Origin: Neofusicoccum parvum
Lineage: Eukaryota > Ascomycota > Dothideomycetes > Botryosphaeriales > Botryosphaeriaceae
Length of the DNA: 64,000 nt
Assembly (NCBI GenBank): GCA_020912385.1
Contig: CP087219.1
Span: forward strand, 868,001-932,000
Reading direction: 5' to 3'
Shown here: one piece after another, positions 45,226 through 55,863 of the stretch
Layout of the letters: every line of letters begins with the position of its first letter
How positions within the stretch are numbered: position 1 is the stretch's first letter
Notes under the pieces: model-generated
What the model saw: the letters and a program-made list of their open reading frames with translations, nothing else
Database searches by the model: none
Told to the model about the DNA's origin: nothing
Program-made: the position numbers and the translations under genes

Positions 45226-45710
45226 GGCTGGAGGCCGGCGCGGCGCTGCGGTGGTCGCACGCGGCTGGCATTTGCAAAGCACACAGCAGGCGGGAAACAA
45301 GCTTCTCCATCGGAACGAGCGCTGCGGTTAGGCGTCCGGCTCTGGCAGCGCAAAAATGAGGCGCGCATGCAAGGCGCGCGACAGGCCGCGATCATCTCGC
45401 TTGTCGGCCGGGGGCCAGGCACGCAGCGCGGCCGCTGAGCACACGGCGGGCGACTGGCGACGCTCTGCAGCGGCCTGGGCAGGCGGGCGGCCACGCTCCA
45501 CGCTCCACGCTCCACGCAGGCGGCGCCGGCGCGCGTCTCGACGGCGCAGAGTGAGGCGGTGAGCGGCGATGGCGCGCGGCGGTGGGCGCTGGACCATGCC
45601 GCGGCGGGCGAAACGAGACGCCAGATCAACATCGTGTCCAGGCTCTCAGGGCGCGCGCCAGGATGGCTGCCGCCGGCCTCTACTTGGCCGCCCTGAACGG
45701 CGCCCTGCTC

Positions 45711-45775
45711 CCCAGCACCCAGCACCCAGCGCGCAGCACCCAGCACCCGGCTCCCAGCACCCAGCACCCGGCTCC
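45711..45775 (+). repeat. CCCAGCA-type tandem repeat
   Basis: About eight degenerate units of CCCAGCA, with CGCAGCA and CCCGGCT variants. Its first 20 bases match the reverse complement of the 45,195-45,225 array exactly. Confidence 0.85.
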
Positions 45776-46424
45776 CAGCTGCCTCGCGCTCTCGCCTCTC
45801 GCGCACCACCGGCCGACGGCATTCGAGGGTGCGGCGCCAGCCCGCGCGGACGCCTGGGATCCTTGCATTGAACCACCAAGGGAACGAGTCATCTACGCAG
45901 AATTCCACGCCTCGTTCGGGGCACGACGTGATGCAAAACAGCTGAATTGCATCCGCCCGCTCCGCTCCTTTCTGCGCCCCAGCAGCACCTTAAACCCGCC
46001 GCGCTGCCCCAAGCCCGTCCGCAAACAGCCGCCGATCCCGTGGTACCTGCATCATTCCTCAAAACCGCCTTTATCCCCAAGCCATGTCCGCAACGGGCCC
46101 TCCCCACGGGCATGAGCACCAGTGAAGGTATCCATCGCACCTTTCCTTGCCCTTCCTGACTCGGAGCACGCGCCCGACCACGGGTTTGCCTGCGTTCATG
46201 CAGCCTGCCGTGACCGCCCATCGATGAACACGTACACGCCCTCCAGGTCCCTTGAGTCTCAAGCCAGCTTGTGTTCGACAAACCGCTTTTTAGTCATGCT
46301 GACCCGTCTCACCCTGCTCCCAGACACCCTTTCCTGCGCCTCTCCCCCGAGCGATAAGAGCTCGACCGCCCGCCAGACTCCTCGACACCGCCGCCCCGTC
46401 GCCTGACTAGACAGCCCGCGGCGA

Positions 46425-48813
46425 ATGACTGCGAACTACCGGAAGGGGCTAGAACCGCAAGGAACCAACCCGGACCGCCGCCAGAACAACATGGCGTCGC
46501 AAACCCAGGACAAGTCGCGCCGCGGCTCTTCCATGAGCTATGCCGGCGACTCTGCAGACCAGCCCTCGCGCCGCTACTCCTCCGAGCGGACCGCACGCGC
46601 CGTCCAGCAGCCGACCCAGCCCTCTGCTGCCGCCGGGGAAACCTACCACCGCCGCCCCGAGCTCATGAATGTGCGCCGAAAGAGAAGTGGTTCGGAATTC
46701 CGGGAGGAGGGTTTCTGCGACGACGAGCAGGACACAGAGGCACGGAAGGCAATCGCGCTGGAGGCGGGCAAGGTCCACGTTACGGACGCCGAGATCCTGT
46801 CGGACCTGTGCCAGTGGATCGAGAAGTCGTCGGGGGGAAGCAAAGGCGCCCGCCTCGCCCACAGCTTCGCCCATGCCAGCTCCTACCCGCCCATCACGAA
46901 GCACTCGCTCAGCGAGCTCGACATCGGCGCCATCATCAACAACCCGAAGCTACGCCACGACGTCAACTTCGACCGGGAGCTCCACTTCAGACCGAACTTC
47001 GACGGTGCGAAGGGCAAGTTCAAGCTAAAGACGGCAGAGGAGTACTGGAATGCCTTGGCCGCCGAGCTGGAGCTCTACACCTTTCTTTTCAATGGCGCTC
47101 CGTCGCCGAAGCTGCGCAAGACGGCGTCATGGCCCCGCGTCGTCCAGATTGCTCAGAGGCGGATTCCTTTCATGTTCGACACCATCAGGGAGATCATCAA
47201 GAGCTTGGTGCCGGAGCGGGATCAGTCACGGGTGGACGAGCAGCTGGACACGAAGATGCTCATGCTGCAGATAGAGAAGGGGGTTTGCGACCTGGTCAAC
47301 GTGGCGAATTGGCTGTCGCACTTGTTGAAAGCACACTGTGCGCCTGTGCGGGATGAATGGGTGGACAAGATGGTGGAGCAGATCGATTTGGGCACCCGAG
47401 GTGGCAGTGGCAGATCCCTGGTCAACGGCCTGAGAGAACTCTTGGGGATCCTTGAAGCCATGAAACTGGTAAGTCGTCATGTAATGAAAATCCCTCTGAC
47501 ACGTCAACTAGTCCGACTAACAAGTCATCAACTAGGACGTCGCGAACCACCAGATCCGACATCTCCGGGCTCTGCTTATCGAGGATACCATCAACTTCGA
47601 GCAGAAGTATCACCTTGACAGGATTGCAAGGCGGCGCATCCTTGTCGAGCGATCGCAATGCTGGTTCGCCCAACACGCCATCACGTGCCGAAGCATACCC
47701 GCCGATCGCAACGCTAAGGACCGGGGCTTGCGAGTGATCGTCCGTGGCTTACTGTCGTTGCTGACCTCTTCAGATCGCCAAGGCTCGTTCCCGGAGACGT
47801 TCTACTTGGACTTTGACCGACTACGCGTCTTGAGGGCAGAGTTCCGGGACCAGGTGTACCTTGGCGTGGCCACCGCCACGTTCAGGTTCCTCCTCAGAAG
47901 GATTGGCTTTACGAGATCAGTGCCGGACAGCCACGTGCAGGCCTTGCGGGAAGCCGTCTCTGCCATTGTCGTTGTCAATGAAGTGGCGGGTACGAGCAGC
48001 AACCAGCACTGGCTTGTCAACATAGATAATACCTCTGTCGAAATTGTCCGCCATGCGCTCTCCCTCTGCGGAGCAGAAGCAAAGTACGACGCCGAGCTCG
48101 TCGATATCACCGCCGAGCGGCTGCGGCATCTCGTCCGCCCAGAATTTGGCATGGTCTTCCATGAGCAAGCCAGCGCCATGCGCGAGTCCCTCACAAACCG
48201 TGTGATGAAGAGCACCGAATCCTTCACGTCCTCCTCGTCTGTTGACATCTTCAACACACTGGTCAATTGCACGCCTGCTGCCAACACTGCATCCACCCCT
48301 GATTCGACTACATCTCAAGAGCCGGAAGGCCCTGAGTCCGAGTATCTCGATGACATCGCCCGCCGCATCACCCACATTGCCGTTCTCCATTGGCGCATCT
48401 GGGGCTCCATCGTCTATGCCCAGACCGCCGCCTTCGCCGCTCTGATGCGCAACCCCCTCCCCGATTCCTCTTCCGCCTCCTCATCCCTTGCCTCTACCCC
48501 CACCGCCCTAGACGCCACTGCTTCAGCCGCCTCCTGGACAGACGACGGCTTTGGTCCCACCAGTGCAACCAGCAGCCCCGGCCCAGAACAGCAGCACGAT
48601 CATCAACAGATCCAATCGCAGCAGCGTGCAAGAAGATGGAGCAGTGCCAACGAAAGACGCCCCGCAACCACTAGCTCCGCCGATCCAGCAGCAGGCGCGC
48701 TGTCAGCACCACCCAGCCATGATGGAGGCCCAAACGGGCAGCCAGATGACCCAGGGAGCGGGAGCGGAAACTCTGGCAACGGCTTGGAGCGTTTGGTCTA
48801 TCGACAGCGCTGA
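46425..48813 (+). CDS. SOK1: Sok1/T-complex 11 family protein
   Basis: Fungal Tcp11-domain protein; yeast SOK1 is a high-copy suppressor of protein kinase A loss, so a role in cAMP signalling is the known association, with no biochemical activity established. Two exons, 46425-47468 and 47536-48813, join in phase 0 over a 67-nt intron and give 773 residues. The N-terminal 115 residues are polar and disordered. The Tcp11 domain starts near residue 150 (ITKHSLSELDIGAIINNPKL) and includes YWNALAAELELYTFLFNG and RIPFMFDTIREIIKSLVP, then DVANHQIRHLRALLIEDTIN after the intron. The C-terminal 150 residues are Ser/Gln/Pro-rich. The first ATG was taken; a second in frame at 46491 is also plausible. Confidence 0.88.
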
Positions 48814-50049
48814 GAAAGAGACTAGAGAGGATATACGTGTGGAAAGGCCGCAAAGCAATGCGTGGTCTTATCAGGGCTCTCCAACATGGGCCCTCATCAC
48901 CGAGCACTCCTGCTCCCTCGTCTTGATCGAGGGTATTCCGTCTTCACTTCTCTACATTTTTCTTTGCCCACAGCGGAGCTGTCTCGGCCTCGCCAGTCGA
49001 AGCCATTATGGGGCTCTTACCCTGCTATTCATGTCGCCGCTGCGGCTGAGACGATTTTCATTATTCCTGGCAAAGACCTCCATACGTCTTCACTTTCCAA
49101 GTCTCATCCAAAACACCGACCCTCTTTCCTATGTATCTGATGCATCGGCGGGTCTTTGAACTGCACCACTGTAATGCTGTTTTCGCTTTTCCTTGTCACG
49201 GTGGACACCAGTCTTTTCTGACACCCCTCCTCCTCTTCCTGTCCCGCCGTGATTGCCCTTTTCTTTTCCTGGCGTCCTCTCTACTCTGTCTATATTGTAA
49301 TCATTTTTGTTGGTCTGTTTGCAAGCGTTTGTCTTTACTTTAGCGGCATTGTATACCCCGAGTTTGCGTTTTGAATAGTTACCCTTTTTTATATCTTTAT
49401 CCTGTCCACGTCTCCAACTTTCTTTCCTAGTGGAAACAAGGCTTCTTTTCGTATTCCGGGGCGGCGTCAGGTTTGTTCCATTGTATTACCTTGCAGCGGT
49501 GGCGTCATCCTTGCGCTTGTGTGCGTTGCTTACTGGATGACCACATTGGTTGCTGTCTATCGTCGGGCTTGTGCTTTTTCGGGGAAAGATTGTCTGTGGC
49601 CTTTGCGAGGCTTGTTTGTGGTCGACTTATAGGATATACGAATTAAAACTAATACCTAAAGGTGATGGTGTGCTTTACTGGTAGGCCGCGGTGCCTGTGA
49701 GTCGTCGGATGGTAAGCGAGAAGAAAACGACGAGGGTTCTATTATCCGTGCGGACGATAAAGTGCTTGCACGCTCGCTGCTGGACCATACCAAACACGGA
49801 GGCCTGCCCCCGACAACTAGAACAGGCACGTCCAAGGAAAGACTGTCATAACATAATTCCTAACAACTATTTGAGCAGATGCGTAACTCCACCGGTCGAC
49901 ATCATCACTTTTTGACGGCGTCCCCAGACAACAAGACCAAAGACCCCTGGATCAAACCAAGGACCGAAAAGGTGGTCCCGCAAACTTGCTCCAACGCTCG
50001 GCTCGGCACCAATCCATCCCCTCCTTTGCTCAAGCCGCGCTGCCACAGC
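48814..50049. other. Convergent spacer between SOK1 and the thiolase gene
   Basis: No gene seen. Plus-strand T-rich tracts (for example around 49,200-49,440) suit a 3' UTR and transcription end of SOK1. The thiolase 3' UTR should enter from the other side. Confidence 0.5.
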
Positions 50050-51515
50050 TCAAAACCTCGCCTCCACCTTCTGGTGCGCGTCCTGCAGCGCCCACTCACT
50101 CCTGTTCTTCTTACTCCTGACCTTGTCGGCCTGCTCGCGGGTGAAGCCCTTGGCCTCGACGGCCGGGTTGTAGCCCAGGCCGTTCAGCTTCCCGACGTCC
50201 TCGCTCGACACCTCGGCGCCGAGGGAGCCGTCGGGGCGCTTGTAGACGGTGCAGACGCAGGCGCCGCCGAGGCCGAGGTTGTGCTGCAGGGCGACGTCGA
50301 CGCCCTTCCGGCCGCCCTGCTGCTGGCTCGGCACGAGGCGGTTGTTGGCCCAGCCGCGCAGGTGCCAGACCAGCTCGGCGCACTGGGCGATGCCGGTGGC
50401 GCCGAGCGGGTGGCCCTTGGAGATGAGCCCGCCCGACGGGTTGACGACGCAGCGGCCGCCGTACGTGATGTCGCCGCGGCGCACCATCTCGTGCGCCTTG
50501 CCCACGCCGCCCGACAGGCCCAGCGCGTCCAGCGTCACCATCTCGTTGGCGCTGAAGCAGTCGTGCAGCTCGCACAGCCGGACGTCGCTGGCGCGGACGC
50601 CGGCCTCGTCGAGCGCGCGCTTCGCCGCCTCGGCCGCCATGCTGTAGCCGATGAGCTCGATGGACGACTTGTTGAACAGCGCGGGCGAGTCGGTGGCGAG
50701 CGCCTGCCCGGCGATGAGGATGGCGCGCGGCTTGAGCTCCTGGTGCGCGTCCAGCCACGACTGGGACACGAGGACGGCGGCCGCGGCGCCGTCGGACGTG
50801 GGGCAGCATTGGAGCTTGGTCAGCGGCTCGTGGATGGTCGGCGACGACATGATCTGCTCGTGCGTGTACTCGTCTTGGAACTGCGAGTAGGGGTTGCGCT
50901 TGCTGTGCTCGTGGTTGACGCGCGCGATCTCGGCGAAGTCTTCCTTTTTGGCACCGTACCTGGCGATTCTGCGTGAGCAAAGAACGGACGGGATCGGGTC
51001 TTGGAGTCGACGCACTTCTCAATGTACTCCCTGCCCGCGTTGCCAAACAGCTGCGCGGCGCCCGGGGCATTCGTGATGCCCCGCGTCTCCTTCATGACCA
51101 GATTGGTGGTCAAGGTCGGGTTCGTCCGGTCCTGGAAGAAGGTGCTCAGGCTGCCGGGGAACATCTTCTCGAAGCCGACGACCATGGCGACGTCGGCGGC
51201 GCCGTGCGAGACCATGGTGCGGCCCATGTGCAGGCCGGTGCTGCCGGTGCTGCAGTTGTTGTTGACGTTGTAGATGGGGATCTGGGTCATGCCGAACTGG
51301 TAGAAGACGCGCTGGCCGCAGGTGCTGTCGCCGTAGCAGTAGCAGGCCACGCCCACGTCGACGTCGTCGTAGTTGATGCCGGCGTCCAGCAGCGCCTTGA
51401 TGCCGGCCTCGAAGCCCATTTCGTTGTAGTCGACTTTGCCGCGCGGCTTGACGAACTTGGTCATGCCCACGCCAAGCACATAGCAGGCCTCCTTGTTTGC
51501 TTGCCTCTTGCCCAT
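50050..51515 (-). CDS. SCP2/SCPx-type thiolase (lipid-transfer protein thiolase family)
   Basis: Thiolase-fold enzyme of the sterol carrier protein X class, which in other eukaryotes cleaves branched 3-ketoacyl-CoAs in peroxisomes. Two exons, 51515-51016 and 50959-50050, give 469 residues; the 56-nt intron (donor GTGCGT) joins REYIEKYGAKKEDFAEIA. The nucleophilic cysteine is C88 in NNNCSTGSTGLHMG. CELHDCFSANEMVTLDALG, NPSGGLISKGHPLGATGIAQ and the C-terminal GGACVCTVYKRP carry the other active-site parts. No SCP2 lipid-binding domain follows. The last three residues, ARF, are not a standard PTS1, so peroxisomal targeting is uncertain. GC-rich codon use. Upstream neighbour on the same strand is the DUF7918-like gene. 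Confidence 0.88.
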
Positions 51516-52199
51516 GGTTGCGGCGACGTGACGTTGGACGAAGGGTGCAGGGGTGTGGGGCTGAGCGGCCAGAGATCAAATGGAGCGGCGTGATACGAGG
51601 CGGCGGGTCCGGAGAGGCAGGCTGAGGAGAACAGCGCGAGGGTCAGTGGAGCAGCATGGCTTGTGGTGGACTTAAACATGTACGCTGGGCCGCGGCAGGG
51701 AGCTTGGAGCTTGGTGGCCAACCGCAGACGCGCTGTGGGGACAACCGACAGGCCGAGGTGACGCCCCCTCCCATCCCCGCATCCTCGACCGCCGGTGCTG
51801 ATCCCCGCCTTATATCCGCAGCTCTCGGCCCGCCGTCTTCCGTCCAGTGGAATCATCACCGCCTCGGGCCTGCCTTTGTCAGACAAAGTTGACTGTGGCC
51901 TCCACCGAGCCCGTGGCCAGCCCCACGGAACCTGGGCGTCGCACCACGGCGCGCTGGAGCACGCTGAAGCCGTCTGTTTGGCCGGAGCTGGCCTGATCTG
52001 CTTTGGGTGTATACTTTTGTGTGACGGCGGGATGTTTTCTAGTAGGTACACGAAGTTACCAGCGATCTAGCCCATCCGCATAACCTCCTGCATCGCTGTC
52101 CATGCATTGTCTATCATTTTCGACGCCCGGAAAGCCGATGATGCTGCAGACGACTGTGATATACCGCCCTAGAAAGCCACTGCCTGTCCGCTGGAATCC
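51516..52199. other. Promoter region of the thiolase gene
   Basis: 684 bp between two minus-strand genes; nothing beyond short frames is seen. It must carry the thiolase promoter and the 3' UTR of the upstream gene. Confidence 0.5.
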
Positions 52200-53242
52200 T
52201 CAGTCATCGCTGGTCAAGTCGAGGATCTCGGCCGGAAGCAGCGTAGCAGAACGCCGGCGCTTACGTCTTCCTTCCACGTCTCCATCGTCGTTGCTGGGCC
52301 GCTCGCGCTTGACATTCCCTTCCTTCTTGACGTCACCTGCTGCAGCGAGCTGTTCCTGGGCAAAGTCAGCAGCCATTGTCCAACAACCATCACGAGCCGT
52401 TTTCTCACTCTTTGACGCCTCAGTAGCTCTCTCATCTCCTCTTGGTTGAGCGAATCGATGGGACGATCTTCCAGCGGAACAGGCTCGGGAGACCGTGGGA
52501 TCATGTTGAGTGCCTGCAATGCAGCGCGGGATCGGTAGCGAAAGTTAAAGACAGCAAACGGCTCCTTTCTGGAATCAATGTGCGTCGTCCTCACACTGCT
52601 CAAGGGTTCAATGGCTTGAGCGGTCCCGAGCGTAGCTTGATGTGAAACCCCCCGGCCCTTCAACGCCTTCTCTGGAACGGTGCCCAGAGTATGGAAGGAT
52701 AGCTCCTCGTTGGAACCACTGACGCCCGCGGTCTTCCTTACCCTCCACAGACGAACGCTAATCTCACCAAGAGATTGGACGCTTTCAGCGAGGCCCTTCT
52801 TGTGGATGTCGCGGTTGTCCTCGTCTGCATACAATGAATCAGTCATGGGCTATCTCCAGGACAGACCTAGAGCATGGAACCACCCAGGAATATACTCACC
52901 AACATTAAGAGCCGCAAACGAAAAGCTTTGCTGGATCCACTTCCCGTCTCTCTTACTGCGAGCTGCCCCCAACGAGGTCACGTATCCGGAAGGACCAAGT
53001 CTCTCCGAATCTATGAAGAGACTATCTACCTTCTTGCCGTCCAGGTAGATCCAACTAGTAATGTCGTACTCCTTGTACTGGAAGTTGGACTCAAAGCGCC
53101 AGTTGATCTTGAAACTCTTGCCGGAGACCGCCTCGATGTATTTCGTCACGGTTCCCTTGGCCTGCTCTTCGTCCACGTCGGCATACTCCTTCTGGCAAGC
53201 AATTGTGACGTGCAAGCCCCGTAGCTGCTTGATGACGGCCAT
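52200..53242 (-). CDS. DUF7918-like fungal protein of unknown function
   Basis: Three exons, 53242-52900, 52824-52409 and 52355-52200, give 304 residues; introns are 75 and 53 nt. The N-terminal 230 residues match a fungal-only family I recall as DUF7918: a VTKYIEAVSGKSFKINWRFE strand pair, WIYLDGKKVDSLFI, and LGEISVRLWRV. A conserved LNQEEMRELLRRQR helix precedes the last intron. Splicing there removes a weaker read-through end and gives EQLAAAGDVKKEGNVKRERP, a basic cluster (RRKRRR) and a final EILDLTSDD, which resembles a SUMO-interacting motif. The basic cluster suggests nuclear location (inference). The function of this family is unknown. Confidence 0.8.
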
Positions 53243-54316
53243 AGTGACAAAGAAGCAAGTCTGCGGCGCCGTCGATCTGGCTCAGTGGCTTCTGGTAGGC
53301 TATCTTGAGCTGGTGAAGTGGGAGGACGAGCGCATATTATGCCGAGCCGATCGGTATCGTCGGAGACGAGGAACGAAAACGTCAAGCGGTGACGGTGAGA
53401 CGCTGTGCAATGGGCCGAAACAGAAAACGAGAAGGAAAGACAGGGAGAGAAACTCCCTCGCAACCCGCGAGAGATTGGTGAGGTGATTCGACGGCTCGGT
53501 TGCAGTAGAGTAGAGAGTGTGTGCGCTGACAAGAAAGACGATGGAGAAGAATGAGAGGAGGGCGAGTTGAAATAGCCGAAGGCGGCAGGTGCGAGCGCAG
53601 GTTCAAGTTAGGGAAAGAGCGAGAGGGCGCACCCACGACAACCTCACCATTGCGAACGGGAGCATCCATGCCGGCAACTGAGTCAAGCCTGCAAGTGTAT
53701 CTTGAGGAGACGCCCAGCAGACGGCACATCAGACTGCAAAGAACTGGATTTCCCCGGTCCCCGGCTCAAACAATGGCCGGGTACATAGATTCCAGCCCTT
53801 TCTGCATTTGGATGGATGCCTCAAGCCCCCATGCAGCTGCCTTACTTCACATGTCTTGTCGGCTGCAGCACCTCTCTTGTACCGCCGTTTCTGTTGCACT
53901 CCATTGTGGGACATCCTGGCTGACGACATCAAAGAGATTCCCATTACCTAGAGGCTACGAATGCTATGCGTGCGCGATAAGGGCGCCATTTGATATCATG
54001 ATGCAATGCTCAAACGACGGATGAGTGTGCATCCTATGGAAAAAGGACCAAATCAGAGAAACGCAGATTCCCACATGTAACCCAGCCAGTCTTCGACAAT
54101 GCACCGCCAACGCCAATGATGAGTAAAAAAAAAAAAGCAGGGAAGAAAAAAGGTGTGAGGCCGTGGAGTACTAAGGGATAAAGGAGGGCTACCCGCCAAA
54201 GCAACAAAGAACGCCCGCCTTGCACTAATTGATATCAACAAGAAAGCAGAAACATCCGCGTCGATCGGCGGGCTTCGTGCCGATGACGCAAAATCTTAGT
54301 CCCAACGCTTCGTCAT
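53243..54316. other. Spacer between the DUF7918-like gene and STS1
   Basis: About 1.1 kb with only short overlapping frames; no gene seen. It holds the promoter of the DUF7918-like gene and the STS1 3' UTR; an A12 run lies at 54,126-54,137. Confidence 0.5.
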
Positions 54317-55174
54317 TTACCACGGGCCGACGCGGACTGGAGCACCTAAGCCGTATGTACCGTTGAGCAACTGCTGCCGTATCGAGGCCGGATCGTTGGA
54401 GCCCACACCTGCTTGCGGGCCGTCACCTTCGTTGCCGCCCATCCAGCCCAGGTGCGACCGCAGCTCGTTTACCGCCTCCTGCATCCTGCCTCCCGACAGC
54501 TCGTTGTGCTTTGAAATCTTCTGGTCCCAGCCGCCATATCCTAGCTGAATGCCCCCGCCTCTCTTTGCTGCTTCCCTTACCACCATTGCCCAGGCTTTGG
54601 CCATCTCCTCATATGCCTCCTGCTTGTGACGGTTGTGCTGGAAGGTTTCCCAGTTGGGCAGTCGGTGGAGGGTTTCGGTGGCGCCATCAAGAAAGTTCAG
54701 GGATGTGGCGGGCTGCAACTCGTTCGGCGGGAGGAAGTGCGGTGTGTAGTCCTTCAGAGCTTCGAAGAGGTCCTGCAGATTTTGCTTGACACGGTTGTAG
54801 GCATAGTCGTTGTTGCGAGTAGTGCCGTAGGGGAAGGCGGCCCGGAGGGCGGATTCGTAGTTGTTGAGGACTTGCAGGGCGGACGACACGCTTGGGCGGG
54901 GAGCGCTGTGGACGACCTCGGCGCCAATGTCCGGGTGGCGCTCGCAGATTGATTGCAGGAGGCTCCTCATGTCGTCAGGTCCGAGGGTCTCGAGCAGGCG
55001 GGAGAGGCCAAGAGGGCGGCCACTGATGTTTGTGCGCATGCGCTTGTTGCCGTGGCGGGCGGCGGGCTGGATGAGGGCCCGCTGGGCCATCGAGGGCGAG
55101 CGCTCGGGCGATGCCGACATGCGCTCGTCGGCGTCGGCGTGATCTTCATCGGCCTTGCGCTTGCGGGAGGACAT
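54317..55174 (-). CDS. STS1: Sts1/Cut8 nuclear proteasome tether
   Basis: Tethers the 26S proteasome to the nuclear envelope and interior by binding karyopherin and Rpn11-containing particles. A single exon from the ATG at 55174 gives 285 residues. The N terminus MSSRKRKADEDHADAD has the basic cluster typical of this family's nuclear import signal. The core reads LGLSRLLETLGPDDMRSLLQ, CERHPDIGAEVV, RVKQNLQDLFEALKDYTPHF and SLNFLDGATETLHRLPNWET, then an amphipathic EEMAKAWAMVVREAAKRGGG. The frame is open 13 codons upstream but begins only at GTG. An upstream exon cannot be excluded, since an acceptor-like CAG lies directly before the ATG. Confidence 0.88.
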   Translation of the reverse strand: MSSRKRKADEDHADADERMSASPERSPSMAQRALIQPAARHGNKRMRTNISGRPLGLSRLLETLGPDDMRSLLQSICERHPDIGAEVVHSAPRPSVSSALQVLNNYESALRAAFPYGTTRNNDYAYNRVKQNLQDLFEALKDYTPHFLPPNELQPATSLNFLDGATETLHRLPNWETFQHNRHKQEAYEEMAKAWAMVVREAAKRGGGIQLGYGGWDQKISKHNELSGGRMQEAVNELRSHLGWMGGNEGDGPQAGVGSNDPASIRQQLLNGTYGLGAPVRVGPW

Positions 55175-55863
55175 CTGGACCGGAGCGGAGGGCACTGCAC
55201 GGCGGATTAGCACACAGCGACGGCGGGAGCGCGGGGCGCCGACGCACTGGAGCGGCCTGGCGAAAGGCGGGTGTTCTGGAGAAGGTGTGGAGCGGAGAAG
55301 GGAGAAGTGGCGAGGACGCTGTTCATGGCTGGCGGGCCTTTCGCTGTTTCAGCGGAGATGAAGTGGCCAGAAGGACGGAGATGCGGACAACGGCCACTGG
55401 AAGAAGCGTGAGGTGGTGATGAAAGAACGAGGTGGGACAGCGAGGTGTCAGTGGATGTTTAGCTGCAGGTCTGGCACCCAAGGGCTGCCGATTGCCATGG
55501 GCGAACGAGACCACAGCTAGGCTCTAGCCGCGCCAAGCTGCGCCCGGGCCAGCGCCGCCCGAGGCCAGTAAGGCGCTCGAACGCCCCGGTCTCCACCACC
55601 AACAAGGACTGCGATACTGCGAAAAACATACGGTGTGTCGGGTGTGCTGTCACGCTGCCGTCAGAGGCTGCCCGCGTGCTGTGCGCAGCCCGGCAGCAAC
55701 CCCGCGCTGGGCCTCCCTAGCACTGCTCCGATCCATTACTATGCCGAACTAGCACTACTTTTGCCAAACAAACAACCCTGGGGCTAGGCGAATCCTGCAA
55801 TCCAGCTCTGCCGAACGCCCGACGCCGCCGCAAATGCCACCTGCTGAACGTGCATCCTGCTGA
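55175..55863. other. Spacer between STS1 and MTR4
   Basis: 689 bp between two minus-strand genes with only short frames; the STS1 promoter and the MTR4 3' UTR must lie here. Confidence 0.5.

Larger units (their letters stand above)
44231..46424. other. Second GC-rich repeat patch between ALG11 and SOK1
   Basis: 2.2 kb with no supportable gene. Bases 44,600-45,850 are GC-rich and packed with short tandem repeats (listed separately), with open frames on both strands typical of such composition. From about 45,950 the plus strand becomes C-rich and T/C-rich, as in a fungal promoter and leader, up to the SOK1 start. Confidence 0.5.

Noticed and set aside
29723..46424. Search for CRISPR arrays, prokaryotic operons, integrases or telomere repeats in the gene-poor part
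   Set aside because: The repeats are head-to-tail short tandem units without spacers, and no such genes or TTAGGG arrays are visible; the window is a eukaryotic chromosome interior.
49879..51593. Long plus-strand frames opposite the thiolase gene (365 and 206 codons)
   Set aside because: Shadow frames caused by GC-rich codon use of the minus-strand thiolase.
55175..55213. 13-codon extension of STS1
   Set aside because: It would begin at GTG; the ATG at 55174 starts the expected basic MSSRKRKADED motif.
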